A stretch of 10,205 nt of DNA, taken from NCBI GenBank assembly GCA_964555935.1, contig CAZKUN010000300.1:1-10205 (forward strand), in the 5' to 3' direction. The notes below the pieces were generated by a model. That model did no database searches, had not been told where the DNA came from, and saw nothing but the letters and a program-made list of their open reading frames with translations. Below are positions 1 through 6,072 of this stretch, piece after piece. The position numbers and the translations under genes were made by a program. The DNA comes from CAZKUN01 sp964555935. Lineage in GTDB: Bacteria; Armatimonadota; Zipacnadia; Zipacnadales; VGFC01. Within the stretch, counting starts at the first letter, position 1. Every line of letters begins with the position of its first letter.

Positions 1-101
1 GACCGCATCATGTTCTCGGTGGACTATCCGTTTGAGACGACAGCGGACGCCGCGCGTTTCGCCTGCTGCAGCGGGCGGAGAGGCTTGTCCGGGAGGGGTA
101 A
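1..101 (+). pseudogene. Decayed C-terminal end of an amidohydrolase_2-family gene (cut by window edge)
   Basis: Frame 1 opens with DRIMFSVDYPFE followed by ADAARF. This matches the motif near the C-terminus of amidohydrolase_2 enzymes of the ACMSD/resorcylate decarboxylase type (DRI-hydrophobic-FS-x-DYPFE). In that family about 20 more residues follow, ending in a GNAERLL-like helix. Here ARF is followed almost at once by CSG in frame 1 (about 64-75), and the expected ending AERLVREG plus stop TAA (99-101) lies in frame 3. The simplest reading is an internal deletion of roughly 18 residues plus a small frameshifting deletion beside SGNAERL. Because of the shift, frame 1 reads without a stop into the downstream ATPase. 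The window edge hides the rest, so I cannot say whether the upstream part is intact. Sequencing error at the frameshift is possible but would not explain the missing residues. Confidence 0.55.
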
Positions 102-111
102 CCACTCCCGG
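89..111 (+). repeat. Hairpin straddling the stop of the amidohydrolase remnant
   Basis: CCGGGAG (89-95) is complementary to CTCCCGG (105-111) around a 9-nt loop that contains the TAA at 99-101. No T-tract follows, so it is not a classical intrinsic terminator. It may be a degraded transcription end of the upstream gene or a chance GC-rich hairpin. Confidence 0.4.
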
Positions 112-155
112 CGCGAATACGTATGTGTTGCACGGATGCGGCGCAGCACGCCGCT

Positions 156-160
156 GGAGG
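156..160 (+). promoter_or_regulatory. Shine-Dalgarno GGAGG that fixes the ATPase start
   Basis: GGAGG lies 8 nt before the ATG at 169. The reading frame is open to the left edge of the window, so this site decides the start: the upstream part of the open frame belongs to the amidohydrolase remnant, not to the ATPase. Confidence 0.75.
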
Positions 161-168
161 ACGAGACG

Positions 169-1491
169 ATGCCTGCGGACATCACGGACGGGATCACACG
201 GATTACCGTCAAGGGCTTCAAATCGATCGCCAAAGAGATCCCGATCGACATCAAGCCTCTGACCGTCCTCGCGGGTGCCAACAGCTCCGGCAAGTCCAGC
301 ATCATGCAGCCGTTGCTGTTGCTGAAGCAGACGCTGGAGGCGCCGTTCGACCCTGCGGACATCTGGCTCGGCGGAGCGCACATCGAGTTCACCTCGGCTG
401 ATGAGTTCCTGTCTCGCGTCCGGGCGCAATCCCAGGTGCGCGCCCTCACTGTGGACGTTGAGGGCGTGTCACTGGAGAGCGATATCGGTGTTCGCGTCGA
501 GTTCGAGCGCTCGGCCGATGGGCCGCTGGCCGTGAGACGAAGTATAGAAAGGGGGCCCGATGGCTCGATCGACCTCTCTCCAGGGCTTACCCCCAAAGAG
601 ATAGCCGCTCGGGTGCCCACGGCATATGAGACCCTTCGGGCTGGGATTCCGCGCTTGGCCAGCCATGAATGGTCAGTGGTACGAGACAGATGCTTCCTCA
701 TGCTGCAACTCGAACAGGGATCAGCGAGAGGCACTCGCGCTGCTCTGAGAATGCGGACCACGGCCGATGCGATCGGCGACTATCTGCGGCGCATTGTCCA
801 TGTCGGAGGCCGTCGCGGGCTACCAGGGCGCGCCTATCCCAGGACCGCGACCGGCCCGCTCTTCGACGGCCCATTCAATCCGTATACAGCCAGTATGCTT
901 GAGCACTGGCAGACTGAATCCCCTGGCACCGCTGAGGCTGTGGCTCAGGACCTCAGATGTCTCCGCCTGACTAAGAGCGTCCGGGCGGAACGCCGTGACG
1001 ATGCTAGCCTCAACATCATGGTTGGCAGACTGCCCGTAGACTCACAGCAGGCGGACGATGAGGTGAACATCGCGGATGTCGGGTTGGGAGTGCCGCACGT
1101 GCTTCCCGTTCTGATTGCCCTACGCGCCGCCGAGGCTGGCCGCCTCGTCTACATAGAGCAGCCCGAGATCCACCTGCACCCTCGCGCTCAGGTCGCCCTG
1201 GCGGGCATTCTCGCGGAGTCTGCCAACCGCGGGGTGCGGGTTGTCGTTGAGACGCACAGCGCGCTGCTTCTACTGGCAATCCAGACACTGCTCGCCGATC
1301 CGGCGAACCCTCTCTCTCCCCAGGGGGTGGCACTTCATTGGTTCAGTCGACGGGACGACGGTGTGACCGAAGTAACGACTGCCGAGATCGACGAATCCGG
1401 TGCCTTCGGTGACTGGCCTCAGGACTTTGGCGAAGTGACCATGGACGCACAGATACGGTATCTGGAACATGCTGAGGCCCGCCAAGATTGA
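169..1491 (+). CDS. AAA/ABC-like ATPase, DUF3696 type (putative defence-module ATPase)
   Basis: This 440-residue protein is predicted to be a cytoplasmic ATPase of the SMC/OLD-like 'AAA_15/AAA_21 plus DUF3696' group. Seen in the sequence: an N-terminal KGFKSI strand, Walker A GANSSGKSS (36-44), a central HVGGRRGLPGRAYPR block (211-225) like the conserved Arg/Pro/Tyr stretch of DUF3696 proteins, an ABC-signature-like IADVGLGVPHVLPVL (301-315), Walker B VYIEQPEIHLHP (327-338), the H-switch ETHS (361-364), and a terminal GDWPQDFG (414-421) resembling the DUF3696 end motif. The start at ATG 169 is supported by GGAGG 8 nt upstream. The next gene overlaps its stop by 4 nt, so the two are almost surely co-translated. 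By analogy with ATPase-plus-nuclease pairs such as PARIS or Septu, it may sense infection and control the partner. That role is inference; a DNA-repair role is also possible. Confidence 0.85.
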   Translation: MPADITDGITRITVKGFKSIAKEIPIDIKPLTVLAGANSSGKSSIMQPLLLLKQTLEAPFDPADIWLGGAHIEFTSADEFLSRVRAQSQVRALTVDVEGVSLESDIGVRVEFERSADGPLAVRRSIERGPDGSIDLSPGLTPKEIAARVPTAYETLRAGIPRLASHEWSVVRDRCFLMLQLEQGSARGTRAALRMRTTADAIGDYLRRIVHVGGRRGLPGRAYPRTATGPLFDGPFNPYTASMLEHWQTESPGTAEAVAQDLRCLRLTKSVRAERRDDASLNIMVGRLPVDSQQADDEVNIADVGLGVPHVLPVLIALRAAEAGRLVYIEQPEIHLHPRAQVALAGILAESANRGVRVVVETHSALLLLAIQTLLADPANPLSPQGVALHWFSRRDDGVTEVTTAEIDESGAFGDWPQDFGEVTMDAQIRYLEHAEARQD

Positions 1492-2042
1492 CGACCAAAC
1501 CGACCGTGCCCCGGAAGCTCATAGTTGTTGACGCGGACGTCGCGCGGGCGTGCAGTTCTCGCACCGGCGCAGCTCCCCTCTCCAGCGATTGCGCTAAGAC
1601 CCTCCGAGCGATCTATGGAATCTGCCACCGACTGGCGATCACGGATGAGGGGATCGCGGAGTGGAACTGCCACCAATCGCCGTTCTTCATCGAATGGCGC
1701 GCCGATATGGCATCGCGCGGCAAGCTTGAGCGTCGATCTGGCGCGTTCGACGCAGAGCTGGCCGACGGTATAGTAGCGGCGGTCACGACCGGGCGGGCAG
1801 AACATCGCATCCGCAAGGATCTGCACTTGCTCGCCGCAGCCCTGAGCGCGGACCAGATAGTGCTCTCCTGCGAGGTGAAGGCCTGTCGCGACTACGCGAG
1901 CGCCGCAACGGCAATTGATGCGCTTCGCGACATTCACTGGATTAATCCCAGGCACCACCACCTCGCGGATGTGGTGTCATGGCTCGAAGACGGCGCCCCG
2001 CCTCGCGACGAATGGAAGCTCGGGTACGAGCCCGATGACTGA
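1488..2042 (+). CDS. PIN-like domain protein, putative nuclease partner of the ATPase
   Basis: This 184-residue soluble protein has no signal peptide. The N-terminus KLIVVDADVARAC (10-22) resembles the first PIN strand with acidic residues D15 and D17. Further acidic candidates are E54 or E58 (ITDEGIAEW). The segment KDLHLLAAALSADQIVLSCE (110-129) looks like the PIN 'D-x-h-h-A-x-A-h-x-x-x-h-h-h-T-x-D' core, with D111 and with E129 in place of the usual last Asp. PIN domains are usually metal-dependent RNases, so an RNase effector is the favoured guess. The start is a TTG within TTGA shared with the ATPase stop, preceded by GAGG at 1474-1477. A GTG at 1506 is the only other early start, and the first in-frame ATG (residue 74) would remove the PIN strand. 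The assignment rests on motif pattern only and is moderate. Confidence 0.65.
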   Translation: MTTKPTVPRKLIVVDADVARACSSRTGAAPLSSDCAKTLRAIYGICHRLAITDEGIAEWNCHQSPFFIEWRADMASRGKLERRSGAFDAELADGIVAAVTTGRAEHRIRKDLHLLAAALSADQIVLSCEVKACRDYASAATAIDALRDIHWINPRHHHLADVVSWLEDGAPPRDEWKLGYEPDD

Positions 2043-3561
2043 TCCCACACCCAAGACCCCCGCCCCCATCCTTCGGATGCAGGGCATGCAGAAGCACTTT
2101 GGTGGCGTGCGCGCGTTGCGCGGCGTCGACCTCGACGCGCGCCCGGGCGAGGTGCTGGCGCTGGTCGGTGAGAACGGCGCGGGCAAGAGCACGCTGATGG
2201 AGATCCTGTGCGGGAACCTGCGCGCGGATGAGGGCAACATCGTGTATGAGGAGCGAGAGGTCCACTTCGCAGGCGCGCGGGAGGCGGCGTTCGCGGGGAT
2301 ATCCATCGTTCACCAGGAGCTATCCCTCGTCCCGTTCCTGACAGTCGCCGAGAATATCTTCTGCGCGCGAGAGCCCGTCTTTCCCGTCATCGGCTTCGTC
2401 AATCGCCGGCGTCTGTACCGCGAGGCGGCTGAGATCCTGAAGCGCTTCGACCTCGACGTCGCGCCGAACGCTCAGGTAGGGCGGTTGTCCGTGGCGGTGC
2501 AGCAGATGATCGAGATCGCCAAGGCGCTGAGCCTCGACTGCAAGGTGCTGGTGCTGGATGAGCCGACCAGCGCGCTGACCGACCACGAGATCCGCTACCT
2601 CTTCGACATCATCCACCGGCTGCGCGAGCAGGGCGTCGCGATCATCTACATCACCCACAAGCTGCCGGAGGTTTTCGAACTGGCCGACCGGGTGATGGTC
2701 CTGCGCGATGGCGCGCTTGTCGGCACGCGAGACAGGAGCGATCTCACCCCCGACGACGTCGTGCGGATGATGGTCGGCCGCGAGCTTGGGACGGGCTATC
2801 CCAAGCGCGATAGCGAGTTGGGGGACGTGGTGCTGAGCGTGAAGGGCTTGACACGCGAGCCGCGCTTTCGGGACGTGAGCTTCGACCTTCGCGCGGGTGA
2901 GATTCTCGGGCTCGCAGGCCTCGTCGGCGCGGGAAGGACCGAGGTGGCGAGGGCGATATTCGGGATCGATCGCGCGACATCGGGGACGGTGACCGTCGCC
3001 GGGAACGCGACGATCATCCGGAGCCCTGGTCAGGCCATCAAGCTTGGGATCGGGTATGTCCCCGAGGACCGCAAGGAGCAAGGCCTGTTCCTCGGGCTGA
3101 GCGTCCGCCAGAACGTTGGCGCCGCCAGCCTGAAGGCCAATTCGGTGGCGGGCTGGATGAGCCCGGGCCGCGAACGCAATATGGCCGACGAGTACGTGGA
3201 TCGGCTGAGCATCCGGACGCCCGGGATCCAGGCGACGACATCGAATCTGTCGGGTGGGAATCAGCAGAAGGTCATGCTCGCCAAGTGGCTGGCGACCGGG
3301 CCGAAGATCCTGCTCGTGGACGAGCCGACGCGCGGCGTTGACGTCGGGGCGAAGTCGGAGGTGCATGCCATATTGCGCTCGCTCGCGCGCTCGGGCGTCG
3401 CAGTGCTGATGATATCATCGGAGCTGCCCGAGGTCATGGGCGCGAGCGACCGGATCATGGTTATGCACGAGGGCGAAGTGACAGGATGCCTGTCGGCGGA
3501 CGAGGCGACCGAAGAGGACATCATGCGGCTGGCGGCAGGACAGCGGCGCATGGTCTCATAG
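2035..3561 (+). CDS. Sugar ABC transporter, double ATP-binding protein (RbsA/MglA/XylG type)
   Basis: This 508-residue protein carries two fused nucleotide-binding domains, the usual size and layout of CUT2-family carbohydrate importers. It works on the cytoplasmic face of the membrane with the downstream permease. Domain 1: Walker A GENGAGKST (45-53), Q-loop HQEL (93-96), a degenerate signature LSVAVQQ (151-157), Walker B VLVLDEPTSAL (171-181) and H-loop THK (207-209). Domain 2: GLVGAGRTE (295-303), with Arg for the Walker A Lys as is normal for this family, signature LSGGNQQK (405-412) and Walker B ILLVDEPTRGVD (425-436). The start ATG at 2035 lies in ATGACTGA, overlapping the stop of the PIN-like gene by 8 nt. 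No strong Shine-Dalgarno precedes it, so translation is probably coupled to the upstream gene. The transported sugar is unknown. Confidence 0.95.
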   Translation: MTDPTPKTPAPILRMQGMQKHFGGVRALRGVDLDARPGEVLALVGENGAGKSTLMEILCGNLRADEGNIVYEEREVHFAGAREAAFAGISIVHQELSLVPFLTVAENIFCAREPVFPVIGFVNRRRLYREAAEILKRFDLDVAPNAQVGRLSVAVQQMIEIAKALSLDCKVLVLDEPTSALTDHEIRYLFDIIHRLREQGVAIIYITHKLPEVFELADRVMVLRDGALVGTRDRSDLTPDDVVRMMVGRELGTGYPKRDSELGDVVLSVKGLTREPRFRDVSFDLRAGEILGLAGLVGAGRTEVARAIFGIDRATSGTVTVAGNATIIRSPGQAIKLGIGYVPEDRKEQGLFLGLSVRQNVGAASLKANSVAGWMSPGRERNMADEYVDRLSIRTPGIQATTSNLSGGNQQKVMLAKWLATGPKILLVDEPTRGVDVGAKSEVHAILRSLARSGVAVLMISSELPEVMGASDRIMVMHEGEVTGCLSADEATEEDIMRLAAGQRRMVS

Positions 3562-3578
3562 TGGGGAGAGGCGAGCGA

Positions 3579-4643
3579 ATGTCGGACGAGACGAACAGCG
3601 ACAAGCAGCAAGGCGCGCCCGAGGAAACGGGAGGCAAGCGGAAGGCTGCGTGGCTAGCGCTGACCAACGTCGCGCGGTTGCGCGAGTTCATCACGTTCCT
3701 CATTCTGGCGGCGGTCGTGCTGATCTTCCACGTGAAGACGCTGGCGAAGGAGGCGGGCGACCCGTACCCGTCGATCTTCCTGTCGCCGGCGAACATACGC
3801 GCGATTCTGGTGGGGATTAGCACCGAGGCGATCCTTGTTGTCGGCATGGTCATGGTGATCGTCGGCGGGGGCTTCGACATCTCCGTCGGGTCGGTGCTGG
3901 CCCTGTCGGGGCTGGTGACCGTCCAGGCCCTGAAGCTCGGTTGCCCCGTGTGGCTCGGGTGCTCGATCGGCCTCGCGTGCGGCGCGGTTTGCGGGCTGAT
4001 CAACGGTCTGCTGGTCTCGAAGATCGGCATGAGTCCACTCATTGCTACGCTGGGGATGATGCTCGCCGCGCGTGGGCTTGTGACCGTACACGTGCACGCG
4101 CATGGGGCGATTTCCTCCTTTGACCTGCCTGACGGCTTCCTCGCGCTTGGGCAGAGCGAGTTGTGGGGGACGCGGGGTTTCTGGATCGTGGTCATCATGA
4201 TCGTCGTGGTGATCATCGGAGACATTCTGCTGCGCAATTTGCGCTGGCTGCGCCAGGTCTACTACATTGGTGGGAACGAGCGTGCGGCGGCGCTGTCGGG
4301 CATCAACGTGCCGCGAGTGCGGGCGGTGACATTCGTCATCTGCGGAGTAACGGCGGCGCTCGCGGGCGTGCTGAACTCGGCGAGGTTTGGGACTGCCACG
4401 TTCGAGGCGGGGATGGGGGTCGAGCTGCAAGTCATCGCCCAATGCGTTATTGGCGGCGCTAGTCTTGTGGGCGGTCAAGGGACCGTACTGGGCGCTTTTC
4501 TTGGCGTGCTTCTGGTGAACTGCGTCAAGGTGGGGCTCACGCAAGTGGGCGTGCCGCCGGACTGGCAATATGTGATCGTCGGCGGCGCGCTGATCGTGTT
4601 CGTGTCGGTGGACATCTTCCTCGCGAAGAGGCGACGCGGGTAG
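3579..4643 (+). CDS. Sugar ABC transporter permease (RbsC-type, BPD_transp_2)
   Basis: This 354-residue integral membrane protein has a polar N-terminal 35-residue cytoplasmic tail followed by roughly eight to ten hydrophobic segments, for example near 37-52, 76-96, 102-118, 124-145, 202-217, 246-266, 286-318 and 329-347. Family hallmarks are GGGFDISVGS (96-105), the loop YYIGGNERAAALSGI (228-242) and IGGASLVGGQGTVLGAFLG (291-309). It forms the channel with the RbsA-type ATPase. The start ATG 3579 is chosen over an upstream open frame because GAGAGG sits 7 nt before it; the upstream part would overlap the ATPase gene. It lies 17 nt after that gene and is clearly in its operon. The substrate is not predictable from the permease alone. 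Confidence 0.93.
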   Translation: MSDETNSDKQQGAPEETGGKRKAAWLALTNVARLREFITFLILAAVVLIFHVKTLAKEAGDPYPSIFLSPANIRAILVGISTEAILVVGMVMVIVGGGFDISVGSVLALSGLVTVQALKLGCPVWLGCSIGLACGAVCGLINGLLVSKIGMSPLIATLGMMLAARGLVTVHVHAHGAISSFDLPDGFLALGQSELWGTRGFWIVVIMIVVVIIGDILLRNLRWLRQVYYIGGNERAAALSGINVPRVRAVTFVICGVTAALAGVLNSARFGTATFEAGMGVELQVIAQCVIGGASLVGGQGTVLGAFLGVLLVNCVKVGLTQVGVPPDWQYVIVGGALIVFVSVDIFLAKRRRG

Positions 4644-4668
4644 CCTCGGGGAATGCTGTTGGCTCAGG

Positions 4669-4674
4669 TATAAT
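4669..4674 (+). promoter_or_regulatory. Consensus -10 box (TATAAT) before the substrate-binding protein gene
   Basis: A perfect TATAAT lies 23 nt before the ATG at 4698, in the 54-nt gap after the permease. Transcription from it would start near 4681, giving a leader of about 16 nt that contains the GGGGGAGA ribosome site (4686-4693). The -35 region at 17-nt spacing (about 4646-4651) is poor and there is no TGn extension. An extra promoter for the binding protein would fit the excess usually needed over the membrane parts, but this is only a candidate. Confidence 0.4.
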
Positions 4675-4697
4675 TGCCTCGTTTTGGGGGAGACACC

Positions 4698-5840
4698 ATG
4701 CGGAAGAGACACGGCATCATTCTCGTTGCAGCGCTCCTGGTTCTAAGCAGCGTCCTGTTGACGGGCTGTCCGAAGCCTCCGTCCGAAATAGAAACGCCAA
4801 TGGACCCGTCGTCGGCGGGTCTGCCGGAGCCGAGTGATGGGCCGGCGGAGCCGGCGGAGACATACCAGGTGGTTGTCTCGACCAAGCCCGGGCAGTTGAA
4901 CCTCGACGAGCGCGTGCGCGGATACCGCGAGACGTTTGCAGGCGACTACCCGCAGATCGAGATCGTCCAGGAGATCGACGACGAGACGAAATACACCGTC
5001 GGCGAGCAGCAAGCCAGCGCGGTGATGTCGGCCAATCAGGACCTTGACGCGTTCATCGGGGTGAACGCGGCGAGCGGTCCGGGCGTTGCGGCGGCCGTCA
5101 AGGCAGCCGGGAAGACAGACAGCGTCACCATCGTCGCCATGGATGCCGATTCCCCGTTGCTCGACTTGGTCGAGGAGGGCGTCATCACGGCGTCGGTGGC
5201 TCAGCGCCAGTACTTCATGACCTACGTGGGCGTGAAGTATCTGTACGGTCTGAAGCACGGGTACTGTCGCGTACCAGGCGATACGGAAGCTGACGAGAGC
5301 CTGATTGAGATCCCGGCGGTCATCGACACCGGGACGGTCGCAGTGAACGCCGACAACGTGGCGGTATTCCGGACCAGGTCTCAAGGCGCGAAGGAAGAGT
5401 TGGCCGAGAAGCACCCGGAGTGGGTGGAGCTGCTGTCGGATCGCGACGCGAGTGAGGCCTCGGCCAAAGAAGAGTACGTCACGATCGGTATCTCGACCGG
5501 CGTCGAGTACTGGAATGCGACGAAGGAGGGCCTGAAGGACGTCTGCGCCGAGCTAGGCGTGAAGTGGACCTTCGACGGGCCCCTGGAGCACAAGCCGGAC
5601 GAGCAGGCGAACGTTCTTGACCGGATCATCGCGCGTCAGCCGGCGGGGATCCTGATTGCGCCGGGCAACCCGGAGACGCTGAAGCCGTACATCGACAAGG
5701 CGATGGACGCGGGCATCCCCGTCATCTGCATCGACACGGACTCGCCCGATAGCAAGCGGATCGCGTACTTCGGGACGAGCAACTACGAGGCGGGCGTGAC
5801 GGGCGCGCATATTCTGGCGGAGGCGTTGCTGGGCGAGTAG
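4698..5840 (+). CDS. Lipoprotein sugar-binding protein with circularly permuted periplasmic-binding fold
   Basis: This 380-residue substrate-binding component serves the ABC importer encoded just upstream. A type II signal peptide ends in lipobox LLTGC (lipidated C24), followed by a Pro/Glu-rich tether (25-55). The binding fold is in reversed order. Residues 56-230 match the normally C-terminal half of Peripla_BP_4/RbsB proteins: KPGQLNLDERVRGYRETF (63-80), DLDAFIGVNAASGPG (115-129), IVAMDADSPLLD (145-156), EEGVITASVAQR (159-170) and the late element VIDTGTVAVNADNV (208-221). After a charged linker (231-258), residues 259-380 match the normally N-terminal half: EYVTIGISTGVEYWNATKEG (259-278), APAGNP-like APGNPETLKP (321-330), AGIPVICIDTDSPDSKR (338-354) and YFGTSNYEAG (357-366). 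The protein stops at LLGE, where a normal protein would continue into the element found here at residue 56. Start ATG 4698 has GGGGGAGA upstream. All parts of one complete domain are present once, so it may well be functional. Permutation is inferred from family knowledge without alignment. Confidence 0.88.
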   Translation: MRKRHGIILVAALLVLSSVLLTGCPKPPSEIETPMDPSSAGLPEPSDGPAEPAETYQVVVSTKPGQLNLDERVRGYRETFAGDYPQIEIVQEIDDETKYTVGEQQASAVMSANQDLDAFIGVNAASGPGVAAAVKAAGKTDSVTIVAMDADSPLLDLVEEGVITASVAQRQYFMTYVGVKYLYGLKHGYCRVPGDTEADESLIEIPAVIDTGTVAVNADNVAVFRTRSQGAKEELAEKHPEWVELLSDRDASEASAKEEYVTIGISTGVEYWNATKEGLKDVCAELGVKWTFDGPLEHKPDEQANVLDRIIARQPAGILIAPGNPETLKPYIDKAMDAGIPVICIDTDSPDSKRIAYFGTSNYEAGVTGAHILAEALLGE

Positions 5841-5847
5841 GAGATCG

Positions 5848-5920
5848 GTCGAGAAATCAGGGACAGGAACGGAGTTTCACACACGACGTGAAATCCGATC
5901 CAGTCCCGGAGTTTCTCGAC
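5848..5920. repeat. 73-nt nested imperfect palindrome
   Basis: Three stems nest on one axis. GTCGAGAAA (5848-5856) pairs with TTTCTCGAC (5912-5920), GGGAC (5860-5864) with GTCCC (5903-5907), and GGA plus TTTCAC (5871-5880, one bulged G at 5874) with GTGAAATCC (5888-5896) around a 7-nt loop. This gives about 23 pairs with small, nearly symmetrical internal loops. It begins 8 nt after the binding-protein stop. It could be a REP-like element, an mRNA 3'-end stabiliser or a transcription-end structure; no T-tract follows. Confidence 0.75.
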
Positions 5921-5924
5921 GGCC

Positions 5925-5944
5925 GACAGGCGAGGACGCCTGTC
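5925..5944. repeat. Perfect 8-bp hairpin with AGGA loop
   Basis: GACAGGCG (5925-5932) is followed by the tetraloop AGGA and CGCCTGTC (5937-5944). Its right arm is part of a 17-nt sequence repeated at 6010-6026. The form (short GC-rich stem, tiny loop, intergenic, partly repeated) is that of REP-like elements. Confidence 0.7.
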
Positions 5945-6026
5945 CTACGACGACAACGGCGGACGGCATCGTGGAAACTCAGACGTCGAGTTTCCCTGGG
6001 AGTTTCCCTACGCCTGTCCTACGACG
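5936..6026 (+). repeat. Pair of 17-nt direct repeats
   Basis: ACGCCTGTCCTACGACG occurs at 5936-5952 and identically at 6010-6026, 74 nt apart. The first copy has its inverted arm directly upstream (5925-5932). The second copy instead follows GAGTTTCCCT. GAGTTTCCCT itself occurs twice, at 5988-5997 and 6000-6009. Confidence 0.8.
5973..5995. repeat. Perfect 8-bp hairpin with 7-nt loop
   Basis: GGAAACTC (5973-5980) pairs with GAGTTTCC (5988-5995) around AGACGTC. The arm word GGAGTTTC also appears at 5871-5878 and 5908-5915, and GGGAGTTTCCC at 5998-6008, so the same word recurs throughout this intergenic region. Confidence 0.65.
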
Positions 6027-6035
6027 GCATTGTCA

Positions 6036-6069
6036 GAGGGGCGCCTCGGGAGACGCGCCCCTTCTCTTT
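6036..6069 (+). terminator. Rho-independent-like terminator of the ABC transporter operon
   Basis: GGGGCGC (6038-6044) pairs perfectly with GCGCCCC (6055-6061) around a 10-nt loop, followed by TTCTCTTT (6062-6069), a pyrimidine tract with a modest T content. It reads on the plus strand and stops transcription from entering the opposing RraA gene. On the minus strand the hairpin has no T-tract, so that operon's end is not explained by it. Confidence 0.65.
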
Positions 6070-6072
6070 GGT

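Noticed and set aside
60..78. Programmed frameshift in the amidohydrolase end
   Set aside because: There is no slippery heptamer or suitable downstream structure at the shift, and about 18 expected residues are missing, so decay is simpler.
10..168. N-terminal extension fusing an amidohydrolase segment to the ATPase
   Set aside because: The frame is open, but a clear GGAGG at 156-160 before ATG 169 and the start of the ATPase fold right after it make 169 the real start. The upstream part is explained as gene decay.
1915..1943. Promoter-like TTGATG with a weak -10 inside the PIN-like gene
   Set aside because: At 17-nt spacing the -10 is TGGATT, matching only three of six positions; this is not enough to claim a promoter for the transporter.
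2485..2505. Degenerate ABC signature LSVAVQQ in the first domain of the RbsA-type protein
   Set aside because: The first domain of this family commonly departs from LSGGQ (LSVGxQQ-like forms), and all other motifs are intact, so it is not a sign of inactivation.
2320..3366. Open frame of 348 codons on the minus strand opposite the RbsA-type gene
   Set aside because: It is a shadow of a strongly conserved ABC ATPase; its translation is His/Arg/Asp-rich low-complexity sequence without a known motif.
5848..6026. CRISPR-like array
   Set aside because: The repeats are short, inverted, irregularly spaced and few, with no uniform spacers; they are better described as REP-like hairpins.
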